A stretch of 64,000 nt of DNA from Aquilaria yunnanensis (taxonomy: Eukaryota; Streptophyta; Magnoliopsida; Malvales; Thymelaeaceae). The position numbers and the translations under genes were made by a program. The stretch is from positions 30,935,992 through 30,999,991 of the forward strand of contig CM077600.1 in NCBI GenBank assembly GCA_039654915.1. The letters run 5' to 3'. Position 1 is the stretch's first letter; every line of letters begins with the position of its first letter. Below are positions 50,082-61,609 of the stretch, in pieces. Under the pieces are notes generated by a model. The model was given only the letters and a program-made list of their open reading frames with translations, ran no database searches and was not told where the DNA came from.

Positions 50082-52773
50082 TCATCTATATATCTTAAGC
50101 TTATTGAACTCCAAACTTGCTATTGATTCTGCACCAGACTCTGTACTTTTACTTTCAACGTGGGGTAGATTTCCTTCACCAACATTTTGCACTTCTCTAG
50201 GTGGTGGAGCTGAACAGACAGGTACTACTGATCTTATTCTAACAGCCGGAGCCATGGAACTGGGACGCACAACACCAAGGTTCACTCTCTCATACCTTGG
50301 CCTGGTCAATGATGGTTCTCCGGTTCTCATTCTTGGTGGGACTACCCCTTGAATTGGAAGATTTTGCAGCCAAGGTCTTACTGTTGAAACAGGACATATA
50401 GTTCTAATCGTAACTGGAGCTGCTGCAGCTGATGGTGATCCTGAATCTCGGCAAGAATAGGCCGTTGCAGGATACTGTGGTCTAAGGTATGACTGATAAG
50501 CATCACGCAACAGTAGGTTCTGTAGCCGTCCATCAAGGGAGCTCCTTAAACCAGCCCCAGGCCTTCTATGACATGCCTGTTCAGATTTCCCACTGTGGGT
50601 TTCTTCCTGTTCAGCTTTTTCTAGTGGGCCCTTTGAGTCAACCTTCTGTTTGCTTTCATCCAAACTTGACACTTCATTACTTGCCTCCAAAGTCGGATGA
50701 CCAGAAACAGGAGAACCTAAAACTACAGGGGGCAAAAATTTCGACGATTCTTCTGCTTTCTCCTCATGTATCTCTTGAATTGTCAGTGAAGACCTACCAC
50801 TCATTGGTTTGGGTACCGAATTATCTGAGAAGTATAGTGTAGGTCCTGAGTTAGCAATTTTAAGTCTGGATCCAGTCGTCACGGGCCTTTGCTCCATTTC
50901 TGGGACAGATAAACCGTGACCAGGGTGAAAAATAGACTGACAAAGAATGCGAGGACTAGGTACTGGGAATGGTGAAAGTGGAAGGGTATAGAGGTGGTTT
51001 TGCAGCTGTAAAAGCTGTTCTTGTTGCCACATATGGTACAATGCCATTTCAGGGGAAAGAGTAGGATAAGGCCAACTTTGGCCATGTATCACACGTGAAC
51101 TCGCTGTTGGTGGGGTAAGGTCTCTGCATACAGGAATGAATCTCTGTTTCTCATGCTGGCAATCATTTTGGGCATGCTGCTTTGATTCTGATTGGCACAA
51201 AGATGCAAGCAAACGAGCGATGACAACTTGTTCCTGTTCTTCACTACTTCTAGTCTCTGATGAAGAGGAGGATGATGGAGAAGACAAACTAGATTGAGAC
51301 ACTGCACAAGAAGCGTAAAAAATATCAGTCCAAGGTAAAAGTTTGGCCATAGTAGAGTCGGAAATCATTGATGAAATAGAAAATTTGCAACTCATACTCC
51401 TTTTCAGGGCCAACCAAGCAGCCATTGCAGCATTCTTCTGAGCTTGTTTTTTGGTCCTTGCTAGTTCTCCAGAAAAGCCCATTCCAGCAAGCTCAACGGT
51501 GCATGAAAACACAGGAACATGGCCAGGACCAGACCGCATAGTTGTGTAGACTGGGAGGTTTAACCCAGCTCTGTGAGCAGTCTCTTGAAGCAAATTCTTG
51601 TAAACTCCAGTTTCATCCTGAAAGTGCCAACACATTGACCATTTCTTTTTTCTACTTACGCTGATTGATGATTTTATTACTTAGTTTTTTCTGTTATTGG
51701 AAGCTATGAATCAGTACCGGGGGCTTTATAACGACAGGAATACAAGCAGACAGCCAAGTTGACTAAAAGAATAGAAAGCTTAGATTATTAAAGTTTTGCA
51801 GGTGTCCGCTTGGTGCTTGTCAAGCTTTGGTGTGTATCTCATGTTAACCAAACAACATAAAAAAATTCAAGACAAATAATTGAGAAAATGTGATACAGGA
51901 ACATGAAAAATTTGCCACTAAAATTTTCAACATACTGTAGAGATATTACTCAGTGTAAGTCTAGGGGCATAAATTTAAGACCTTTGACAACTAAACAACT
52001 GGACAGCTTATTAACCTGGGCAGATATTTTACAACAAGAAAATAAATCCTCATGCTTCAACATTATTGGTTTTATTTTAAGAATATTCATTGCATGAAAA
52101 GGCCATTTGAATAAGAATTAATCTTGAACAATGCTACTATTCATAGCCATACCTAGACTTAAACAGCTAGATCATAGTTATTGCCAAGAAAATTTCCTAG
52201 CCATTTAAGGTCATGTAAAGATAATATTGATTTCAGGGCCTTTAAGTTCAGTAAGCACCTAATTAAGACACTGAAAGGGGATTCAGTATCAGCAGCAATT
52301 GAACCAAACAAAATGGTTTCACCATGCTGTTTGGCACTGTTTAATAAATCAAGCAGCACACTTTCAAAAGCCATATCACCTCCATAGGAAGACAATGACC
52401 AGCAGACATTGGCAAAGCAGAGGCCAAGTGATTTATACTCTATTCTATGGACAGAGATAGGAAACAACACTCGCTGTAGAAACAAGACACTTAGAAAAGT
52501 GTGATACTACTTGGGGAACATGCTCACCAGAACTCTTGCGGCCAATGCTCTAGATGGGCCTCTATCGGCAAGCGTAGTAAGAGCTACTTCAGCTGCTGCA
52601 TGTTCAGCTTGTCTCAATGTAGAACAAAATGTTGGACTGTCGAAAGTCTCTCCATTGAAGTTGACAGTTGCTTTGAATCGTGGAGCATGATCAGGTCCTT
52701 CACGGATGCATGAATAGGACGGCAGATTGAAGCAGCTTCTTTGGGCCAATTCTTGCAATTGGTTCTTATACAT
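50082..52773 (-). CDS. dsRNA-binding protein, DRB3/DRB5-like, two dsRBDs
   Basis: Two coding exons (52773-52528 and 51617-50082) around a 909-bp phase-0 intron give 593 residues. dsRBD1 spans about residues 1-70 and starts with the family signature MYKNQLQELAQRSCFNLP. dsRBD2 spans about 87-155 (YKNLLQETAHRAGL, FSCTVELAGM) and keeps the basic TKKQAQKNAAMAAW helix. In dsRBD1 the matching helix is TLRQAEHAAAEVAL, lacking the lysine pair. These proteins bind dsRNA or small-RNA precursors and work beside Dicer-like enzymes. QETAHRAGL and FSCTVELAGM favour the DRB3/5 clade over DRB2, but that rests on memory. The tail (about 160-593) is Ser/Pro/Gln-rich, much longer than the Arabidopsis proteins, and predicted disordered. 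The start codon lies 12 bp inside an exon after an AG acceptor, implying a 5'UTR intron with donor at 53364 and a leader exon from 53365 towards 53550. Confidence 0.93.
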
Positions 52774-53364
52774 ACCTATGCCTACAGCATTATGTATTGT
52801 CTTTATGTTTTGTGATTTATAGAAAAATAAAAGTTAACCATACAACTGTCACCCAATCCTCACATTTCTTGTAAGAGCAATGACATTACGAAAATCAAGA
52901 GCTAAAATTCCCTTGCAAACACTTAGGAAGCATCGACTTATTGCACATCATTTGTATTGGTGAGCCCATTTCTAGAATATGCGATCTATGGACCACAAGC
53001 AAGCGCAAAATATGAACAACCTGACATGGCAAAAGTTTAACATTTAACATGTTCTAGTTATAGCTCAGCTTTTTTTTTTCTTGACTCGTATTACACCAAG
53101 TATCGTGAAAAAAGGAAGCATGAGATTGGAAAATGAATAAACACAGCTCCACACATTTGTAGAACTCCTCCCAGACCAAACTCCACTTAACAGATAAAAA
53201 CCTCCAGCGAACCTGTACAGTAGCCAGCGGCTATAAAGCGGTAGAGAGAAATACGAGTTTCCAGATACCAAGACTCCCCTCCAATTGAAATCACCAATAT
53301 TTTCGCACGCACAACCGAATACCAATCAAGCCCAGCTAAAAACAGCAGCAAAATACAAAATTAC

Positions 53365-53560
53365 CTCCAGAAATAAGCAGAATTGATCGAAGAAGACTAA
53401 GGACCACACTTGCCGGAAGATGCTTAGCAGCTGTCTCAGCGGCGCCGGCGGTCAAGAGTAGGAGCTCTCTGAACGTCTCAACACTTGGTTTGGCGGTTAA
53501 TCAATTCAATTCACAGACAGCTTATGGCTGTTGCCCCTCTGAATCGGCCGACTGAAACAT
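53365..53560 (-). other. inferred non-coding leader exon of the dsRNA-binding protein gene
   Basis: The minus strand shows a good donor (GGAG|GTAATTTTG) at 53364, and an acceptor lies just upstream of the ATG near 52785. A 5'UTR intron would join this leader to the coding exon. The upstream limit is a guess. Confidence 0.4.
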
Positions 53561-54071
53561 GTTCGCATTCGGTAGATCTGACAAGGAAATGATTGTCGGA
53601 GATTTTCGAGAGGGAAGTGAAAAAGGTCGTAGGGTCGACGGGCAAGAGTAACTGGGCTCCGATGATCGATCACCATTCACCAAACAGAAGGATGTGTATC
53701 GTTTCATTGGCGATCAAATTAATTTGGTTCTGTACCGGTGAAGTGACAACAAACAAACAGAAAAGGAAAAAGAAAAATTCATTTCACGTTAACATTTTCT
53801 AGGCTAAAATATTTAATTTGACCCTTAATCTATCAAATAATGCCTTTATGACCCCTAAGATTGTGAATGAATCATTCGGACTTCAAATTCGTGCCCAAGC
53901 GGCCCCTAAGCAGTGAGAAGGCAACCATGGCATAGATATTGCTTTGCTTGCTTGCTTCTTCTCGGATCCAACGTCTTTGGAATTCATCTTGTTTCTTCAC
54001 TACGGGTCTGTTTCACGATCAGCAACACAAGTCAAGTAAGCTGAATCCAAACACGGCGACACACACATATG

Positions 54072-54105
<34 letters not shown>

Positions 54106-54370
54106 TCAAATCGGCGGTGACATACATATACTGTTGTTGCGGCACTCTTAAATTAATGGACTCCTGTACTGTCTTTCTACATCACGACGGGTGCTTCTCT
54201 GCTTTGAATGCTACCATGGGGACCTTGGAAATCACACAAACATCCATTAGTTTTGCAACCCTCGGAGAAAATAGAACTTGTGGCTTCGCTTGGGAGTATT
54301 GTTGGAGGTTGAAAAACTGGGTACATAGCACTAATAATCTTAAACCTTCAAATGCCATTATAATAATCGG
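53561..54370. other. promoter-side spacer with a partial TIR end
   Basis: It includes the presumed promoter of the dsRNA-binding protein gene. Near 53802 the text GGCTAAAATATTTAATTTGA followed by ACCCTTAATC looks like a transposon terminus, but no inverted partner was found. The short ORFs are not convincing. Confidence 0.35.
54073..54102. repeat. (AT)n microsatellite
   Basis: An uninterrupted AT/TA run of about 30 bp. Confidence 0.9.
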
Positions 54371-54379
54371 TTCTCAACT

Positions 54380-55092
54380 AAGGGCATAACCAGAAATTCC
54401 ACCTGGGGGCCGGGAGTGTGAGGTGAAACGGGTTATTAGCATGTATAAATTTACAATCACTAATAAAAAATATTAAATAATATTATACATAGACATATAA
54501 AATTTGAAAGTGTATAATAACTAAGTTTATAACTCAAAATTCATTAAACAATTTATATATATAGGCACATTGAATTCAAAAATTTATAATAATTAAGTTC
54601 AATTTATAGAGTAAAAATAGTTATTTGAATTTTCTATTAATTATAAAAAAATATTATACAAATTAAATTTATTTTATAGCACTTACCGGATAGTCCAAAT
54701 TATGATCTAAAAAGTTATTATTAGACAAATACTTTGAGTTAACAAATTTCATATAATGAAACCAAAATGAAACATTTTTTATAAATTTAGGACTAAAACA
54801 AAATATTTTTAATATGTTTGGAACCAAAACAGAATGTTTAATAGGATAGGGACTAAAAAGAAATAATAATTAAAGAGTAAGGACTATCACGTAATTTGTT
54901 CAATAAGAAAATGACTAGGACCTTAAATGGATAAAATATACTGAAGCCCCTTATTAATTATAAAACTTACAGATAGGTACCTAACTTTAATTTTTCTACA
55001 ATTTTATCACATATTCAAGTACCCAATAAAATTTTTTAAAAATTTAAGGGGGGCGGCTGCCCCCTCCCGCCCCTAAATAGATACGCCCAACC
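54380..55092. mobile_element. probable MITE with GGGCRTAWCY-type ends
   Basis: The left end AAGGGCATAACCAGAAATT followed by a G-rich stretch is answered at the right by GGGCGTATCTATTTAGGGG then GGGAGGGGGC on the other strand. The interior is AT-rich and contains the AATATTTTTAATATGTTT phrase also found near 42600. No target duplication was confirmed. Confidence 0.45.
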
Positions 55093-55472
55093 TTCACTTT
55101 GATGTAACTTGGTTCTAAACCTATAGAAACCTGATTTACAGATAGGAAGAATCAATAGTTTAAGTTTTTCATTAATTATTAAAAAATTATGCCACGTGTT
55201 GAATTTATTATAATACAGCTACCAAACACTTTAAATCTATCAACTGTCATAAATTATCTTATATAAATCTAAACTAGTTTCCCATAAATGGTGCCATAAG
55301 TTAAATTGTGCCGTAATTTTCTAGTAATTAATATATCATTTAAAATATCTATAAAAAAAATAGAATCTGAAAATATTTTAAGTATATTTCTAGTGTGCGA
55401 ACTAGTATTAACTAACATTATGTATGTTAATTTTTATAAATTATATGGCATTGTGCATTCTATTTATTATAA

Positions 55473-55715
55473 TATTTCCCCTCGTTTCACATTAATTGAT
55501 ATTTTTATCTTTTTTAACTGAAGTTTAATTTGAACATAGTTATATTAATATGTATTAAAAAAATTATTAAAAATGATATTTAGAAATTATAATCTTTAAA
55601 ATTTTATTTTCATATAAAATATTTATATTTTTATAATAAATTTAGAAAGAAGTAAAATTATAAATTAATTACTGTAAATAATAAAAGAATCAATTTTTGT
55701 AAAACGGATGGAGTA
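55473..55715. mobile_element. Stowaway-like MITE, 243 bp
   Basis: The TA-bounded ends read TATTTCCCCTCGTTTCACAT and, on the other strand, TTACTCCATCCGTTTTACAA, the classic Stowaway CTCCCTCCGTTTCA terminus. Both ends run into an inverted AATTGAT motif. The interior is AT-rich and non-coding. Confidence 0.75.
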
Positions 55716-55878
55716 ATTTTTATCCATGCCTATTTTAGTATTAGAGCCATGTTGGCATTTCATTTATGTGTGCACATTTTAAATATTAGTAAATCACCGA
55801 AAAAGCTTAATTTTTTTAAAATATTGTTGGTATTCTAGTTGCCAACAAATATCAATGTTCAAAATGTCTTGAGATGAA

Positions 55879-56452
55879 GGGCCAGTTTGTTTCCCATTAA
55901 CCACATTAATTTGAGCCCATAAATACCGGGTCACACGCGGGTAAGTTTAACCCAGAGACTTTTGCTTATTAACCCCTAAGTTGGCATTTATTACATCTCC
56001 TACCATATCCACCATCCCTTCCCACCAGCCACCGACATTAGCCCAACCCGATGCCCGACAACCCGCCCCAAGCTGCATCCAGTGTCCCCCGCGTTTCGAT
56101 TCCTTGTTTGACCACCGAATACACGCTCCGTTCTTGTCGCAGCAAGCTGACCTCATCTTGTGCCGATCGCAAGCTAAGATTCACGCACTGTTCTTGTCAC
56201 AGCAAGCCGACCGCGTCCTATGCCAATATCGCAAGCTGGGATCCACGCAAACAGGCTAAGGGGAACCGGATCCGGGGCTTGATCCGACGGGACAACGGCA
56301 TTTTAACCGGGTGGCATAGGTCGTAAATATATCAAAAATAGAAGGGTGGTTTGAGATGGTTATTGGACGGGTTTTTTAAACCCACGAGAATCCGACTCGA
56401 ATCGTTAAAAATGATATCCCATTAATCCCATTAATTTTAAATGAACTGGGCC
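55879..56452. mobile_element. TIR element with GGGCCAGTTTG-type ends
   Basis: The left end GGGCCAGTTTGTTTCCCATT is answered on the other strand at the right by GGCCCAGTTCATTT, then AATGGG. Such ends occur in PIF/Harbinger and hAT MITEs. The interior is markedly GC-rich (about 56010-56300) and unlike its AT-rich surroundings. No target duplication was resolved. Confidence 0.55.
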
Positions 56453-56609
56453 GAATACTGTCATTCGCTCTTCTAGCTACTTGTTTATAAATGACCGCCT
56501 TTCTCAAAAGCTTATGGCCCTTTCTTGAAGTATGGGCGGTGGTCACTTTTTCATAAAGAGATTGCGCATATTTTGAGTATATTTGTAGTGCACGAACTAG
56601 TATTAACTC

Positions 56610-57046
56610 AGATAAATTACAAAAACTACCATGTAGTTTGATCTAATCTATACTTTACCTCATTTATTTTAAAAATCTATACTTTATTCTATACTTTATT
56701 TATTGTGTCTAATAATAACTTCTAAAATCCTAAATTAAACCATCTAATAACTATGTTCAAGTAATTTCAATATTTTTGATATTTTTTCATAGTTAACTGA
56801 CCTTTAAAAAATATTGATATGTATTTACAGAAAGGAAAAACTGATAATTCAAAATGTTTATTAACTATAAAAAAATATTAAATAGACCGACATTACTAGA
56901 AGATGACTATCATACAGTTTAAATTACAGTTTCAGAAATTATTATCAAAGAGTATAAAAAAAATTAAGGGGCAAAGTGTAAGTTTTCAAAATAAAGGAAG
57001 TAAACTATAGGTTAGGATAAATCTCAGAGGTAATTGTAACTTTCCC
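56610..57046. mobile_element. MITE, second copy of the 8271-8703 family
   Basis: It aligns throughout with 8271-8703, in the same orientation. The left end is GATAAATTACAAAAACTACC and the right end reads GGGAAAGTTACAATTACC on the other strand. Non-coding. Confidence 0.7.
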
Positions 57047-57236
57047 ATTTTTTGTAAATTTTTCATTACTGACCTTGTGTTTTTTATTTATTCTACATTA
57101 TATAAAGTTTAGTTATACCTATTTTAGTTCAGCAAAGGATTTTCTAAGGGAGGAAGTAATTTTATTTAGGGGCAATTTTATCAAAATTTAAACTGATTGG
57201 TAAATTATATATAAATGATAAAAAATGGGTTAGTGT

Positions 57237-58376
57237 TAGGGGTGAAAAAAAGCTAGGCTGAGCCCGAGCCCACTAGGCTCGAGCTCAGCCCTTTTGCTGT
57301 TTAGTACTACTCGACTTGAGCTCAAATTGCCCGGGCCCAAATTTTTAGGCTCAAGCTCGGCCAAAAAGCTTGTCAGGCTCGAATGACACATACAAAGTTT
57401 TAGTCTCTGAATTATAACTTAGATGAAATATAAGGACCAAATCTATAATTTCCTACAGAGACAATGAGATGAGGGAAAATTACAAATCATATCCCAAACT
57501 TTCTAATTTTTTTGCCTTTCTACCTTGATTTCGTAAACTTCACAAATTAGCCATGTTTTTCCTCAAGACAAGTAGGAAACACGATTCAAGTTGCTAGTTG
57601 CAATAACAGAAAACTAACTCACAGAGAAAAATGAACTCGGCTCGAAATGACTCGAGGCTCGAATACAAATCTGAATGTTACCAGGTCGAGCTGCTGATTT
57701 CAGCCTCTAGCGTAAGCGTTGGCTTCAGGTGTCTCGATTATAGCTACGAAATCACAAGTCAAGTCTAGTCCTTGACTCCCTAGTCCAATTGTGGTGTCTC
57801 AAATGATTACTGGCCATCTAGGTCCGCTTGAGCTATCTCGAATCTCTCGATTGCACCATCAGTTTCAAGTTTACGCGTCCAATCCACTGCTCCCTAATGC
57901 AACGACAAGCCAAGGCTAATCCCTCATCAGCATGACGCAATTGTTGTTGACAGGTGGAGTTTGGCCACCGATTGCTTCTTCGTACCTAGGGCTAAACAGA
58001 TTAGGACTTAAGAGCGTGGTGCGTGGCAATGTGGGAGAGGATTTGGTCACTAGTATATGGTATCTAGAAGGAGTAGAACGAACTAACAAAGGCTGGCCAA
58101 AAGGAAGGGACTAAAGGAATGGGTTGGGGGATTGACTAGTTTAAGGTTGAAAGGTAAGTAACGGGCTTGATCATAAAAAGGCCAAAAGAAAAGATAAAAC
58201 ATAGGGCCTACTAAGCCCACGAGATTAAAGGGCTAAATAGCATCAGACTCGAGCTTGGCTCAAAATAAACTTGAGCTCAATTTTCGGCTCGAGCTCGAAA
58301 AAGCTTGACTAAAAAAAACCTTACTCAAGCTCAAACTCCAGTTACCAAAACAAAGCCCAGCCCTTTTTCACCCCTA
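57237..58376. mobile_element. non-autonomous hAT element, 1140 bp, exact 8-bp TSD
   Basis: The terminal repeats TAGGGGTGAAAAA at the left and TTTTTCACCCCTA at the right are perfect over 13 bp, then diverge into clusters of GGCTCGAGC-type sub-repeats at both ends. GTTAGTGT occurs exactly at 57229-57236 and 58377-58384. An 8-bp duplication and a TAGGGGTG terminus are diagnostic of hAT. No transposase ORF is present. Confidence 0.92.
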
Positions 58377-58560
58377 GTTAGTGTATATGTATATAATATA
58401 ATACATAGTTTTACGTTGTATAGTTGACAATAAACACAAAGACATCTGGTCAACGCACCACAAATCGCTACATGTTAGAATAAGATACAAATTGTATACA
58501 CTTATGACAAGGTTACATATAAAGGCTGTGATCATAGCTTAAGTAAAACACTATATTACA

Positions 58561-59413
58561 TACTCCCTCTATCCCAGGTTCTTTGCATCATTTTCTATTT
58601 TGGGTCATCCCAAGTTCTCTATACCATTTCCTTATTTAGTAACTTTTTTTACATCTAAAATACCATAATGCCCTTCTTTAATTCTTTTGAAAAATGGTCA
58701 AAAAGTTTGAAGAAATGAACAGACAAGCCTATCTCTCTCTTTATCTGTACCAAAGAATCAAACGATATCGGGGATAGGAGAATGAGAAGATCAGAGATAG
58801 AAGATTGAGGAGATCGGAATAGAAAAACGTTAAGAGATTAGAGGAGATCGGAGATAGAAGAACACTGAGAGATTGGAAGATATCGGAGATATGAGAATAA
58901 GGAGATTGGAAATCGGAGATGACGAGGAAATCAGAGGTGATGAGGCAACGAGGAAATTAGAGACGACGAGGTGATGAGGAGGTCAAAGATGACAAGGAGA
59001 TCAGAGATGGTGAGGAGATCGGAGGAGATCGAAGGAGGCCGAATGGCGGTTAAAGAGGTTGAAGGAGATTGAATGAGCCGAATTGCAATCAGAGGAGGTT
59101 GAATCGCGGTCAGAGGAGACCGAATTACAGTTGACAACGAGGTCTTGGAAAGAATGCCAGAACGAGGTCAATGAATGAATGATGGAGCAACAGAGTGATT
59201 TGGAGGAGGTTTGGTAAAGATGTGATGAAGCATGATGGCGAAGATCAGTTAAAGATGCGAAAGAACAGGTGGAGAGAAATGAAGGAAAGGTGATTCAGTG
59301 GAGAGTTGAGCCAAATAAGAGAAGGGTAGACTTGGAAAGATGTGGAAAACAATAATTTTCTTAATATGCGTGCCAAATGCAAATGATGCAGAAAACATGA
59401 GATGGAAGAAGTA
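58561..59413. mobile_element. Stowaway-like long MITE, copy A
   Basis: TA-bounded terminal repeats read TACTCCCTCTATCCCAGG at the left and TACTTCTTCCATCTCATG at the right on the other strand, both followed by TTTGCATCATTT or TCTGCATCATTT. The interior is rich in GAGGAGATCGGAG-type repeats. It is homologous to 60084-60818, which lies inverted. Its right edge coincides with the start of the UGT gene fragment. Confidence 0.83.
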
Positions 59414-59634
59414 TTCTATGGGAGGTAAGGGTCAAGGTGAGGCTAGGTGAGGATGGTATTGTCACAAGAGAAGAGATAGAGCAGTGTGTAAGGGAAGCCA
59501 TGAGCGAAGAGAGAGGTAACAAGATAAAAAACAATGCCTTGAAACTGAAAGAGTGGGCCAGAGAGGCTGTTGATGAAAGAGGAAGCTCTGATAAGAACAT
59601 CGAGGACTTTGCAACAAAAATCAAGGTCATGTAG
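59414..59634 (+). pseudogene. 3' fragment of a UGT74-type glycosyltransferase gene
   Basis: The plus strand encodes the last 66 codons of a UGT, from VRLGEDGIV to a TAG stop at 59632-59634. By eye they match the intact gene at 61610-63152 at about 55 of 66 positions (EEIE, KIKNNA, LKEWAREAVDE, GSSDKNIEDFA). Similarity starts within a few bases of the MITE right end at 59413 and nothing upstream resembles UGT, so the PSPG box and the N-terminal domain are missing. It is inverted relative to the intact gene. The reading frame is open, but the fragment cannot form an enzyme. Confidence 0.88.
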
Positions 59635-60083
59635 TAGTTGCCTTGATGGTGCCTAAACGGGGCTTCAAACTATAAAACAGCACTAGGATATCTTTCTTGG
59701 ATTGATTCTGATTCTATTATTGACAAAATACTAGATACACCCGGAAAATACAAATTTATAGGTTAATATGCAAACCTCAAAACCATAATTACTAGAAACT
59801 GAAAATAATTAGTACTGATGGAATATATTAATATTATGAAACACTGAGTTGGTTTGATCCTTCATCTGCTCGGCACCTTGATTAAAAGAAGAATCCAACA
59901 ACATATGGTATTATGCCATACAATAGTTTCTAAGTATGCAGACATAGTATACTCCTAAAAGCTTGTCTTTTCTTGTAGAAGTCATCAAGCATAATGATGC
60001 GGCTTGTGGCTTGTGTCATTGTTGTGGCAGCAAAGTGAGCTCTTTTTCCACTTTTTGCATGTGCATGTAATCATTTAAATAAA
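59635..60083. other. former 3' flank of the UGT fragment
   Basis: Non-coding AT-rich sequence between the UGT fragment and MITE copy B. Its first 50 bp show only faint resemblance to the 3' flank of the intact UGT gene. Confidence 0.35.
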
Positions 60084-60818
60084 TATTCCCTTCGTCCTAC
60101 ATTTTCTGCACCATTTGTATTTGACACGCATATTAAGAAAAGTTACTATTTTCCACATCTTTTCAAGTCTACCTTTCTCTTTTCTACCTCAACTTTCCAT
60201 CGAATCACCCTTCCGTCTCTCTCCACCTACTTCATCTCAACTTTACCTGATCTTCGCTACCATGCTCTATCACGTCTTTACCAGACCTCTTCCAAATCAC
60301 CCTGTTGCTCTGTCACTCCTTCCTTAACCTCGTCATCAACTGTGATTCAGCCTTCTTCGACCGCGATTTAGCCTCCTCCGACCATGATTCGGCTCCTCCA
60401 ATCTCCTTTAACTTCCTCAACCGCGATTCGGCCTCCTTTGACCTCTTTCGATCTTCTCACCATCTCCGATCTCCTCGTTGTCTCTAATCTCCTCATTGTC
60501 TCTGATCTCCTTGTCACCTCGTCGCCTCCGATCTCCTCGTTCTCCTATCTTTATTCTCCTCCAATCTCTTAGTGTTATTCTATCTTCAATCTCCTTGTTC
60601 TCCTATCTCCGATATCCTCTGATTCTTTACTACAGAGAGAGAGAGAGAGAGACTTGTTTGTCTGTTTCTTCAGACTTTTTGACCATTTCTTAAGAGAATT
60701 AAATAAGTGCATTATGATATTTTAGATATAAAAAACTTACTAAATAAAAAAATGGTACAGAAAACTTGGGACAGGCGAAAATAGAAAATTATGTAGAGAA
60801 CCTGAGACGGAGGAAATA
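60084..60818. mobile_element. Stowaway-like long MITE, copy B (inverted)
   Basis: It matches copy A (58561-59413) in reverse orientation over nearly its whole length, with shared TCTTAATATGCGTG and ATGGTCAAAAAGT phrases. The TA-bounded ends read TATTCCCTTCGTCC and, on the other strand, TATTTCCTCCGTCTCAGG. Several small deletions make it about 118 bp shorter than copy A. Confidence 0.83.
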
Positions 60819-61609
60819 TTATTTTGTGTAAGAATTATACTCCTTACGTTTCATAAATGTTGGCCCTTTTACATTTTTTTAGTAGAATTTGACTTAAATA
60901 TATTTATATTAATTTTTTTTATAAAAAAATTTAAAAAATTAAATTTATAAACTAAAACCTTTAAGGTACCATTTTTATAATAAAAATTTATATTTCCTTT
61001 TCAAATCTAAATTATGTTGACATCATTATTAATTTAAATTTCATTTGTAAATAAAAAATAAAAATTAATATTTATATAAAAATATGTATGTATTAATTAC
61101 TACTTTATCATTTTACATATTTATATATAATATTTTAGTACAAAATGAAAAAATATATTTTACACATGCAATGCGAAAAAAAGGATACATCAATGCATAT
61201 CATATAGTATTTTACGGTATATTGTGATTTTTTAATATATATATATATAAAGCAAGTGGTATTCAATTCTGCATTAAAAAAGTATTTATACCGCATTACC
61301 ACTTACCTGTCATAAATGATAGAGCACGGAATTGGAGACTATAAGGGCAAGTGGATACGGGAGGGAAAATGTTTGATACACAATACGGGGAGGTATGTTT
61401 AAAACACAATAGAAAACCACAAAAATGATGAAAACAACAATTAGGATACTCCGAATAATTCTTGGACCCAACAATTCATTGAGAGCAGAGAACATCTCAC
61501 CATATCAAATCTGTCCTCATTCTTGGCTACTCAAATCAGAAAGATATCCAATACTTCTTCGTCATTATTCAAGCTGCGGCCCGGCCCGGCCCCGTGAAAG
61601 CAACCACAT
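60819..61609. other. AT-rich spacer with one Stowaway-like end
   Basis: At about 60838 the text TACTCCTTACGTTTCATAAA resembles a Stowaway terminus, but the other end was not found. The remainder is AT-rich and non-coding, and includes the presumed 3'UTR of the UGT gene near 61609. Confidence 0.4.
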
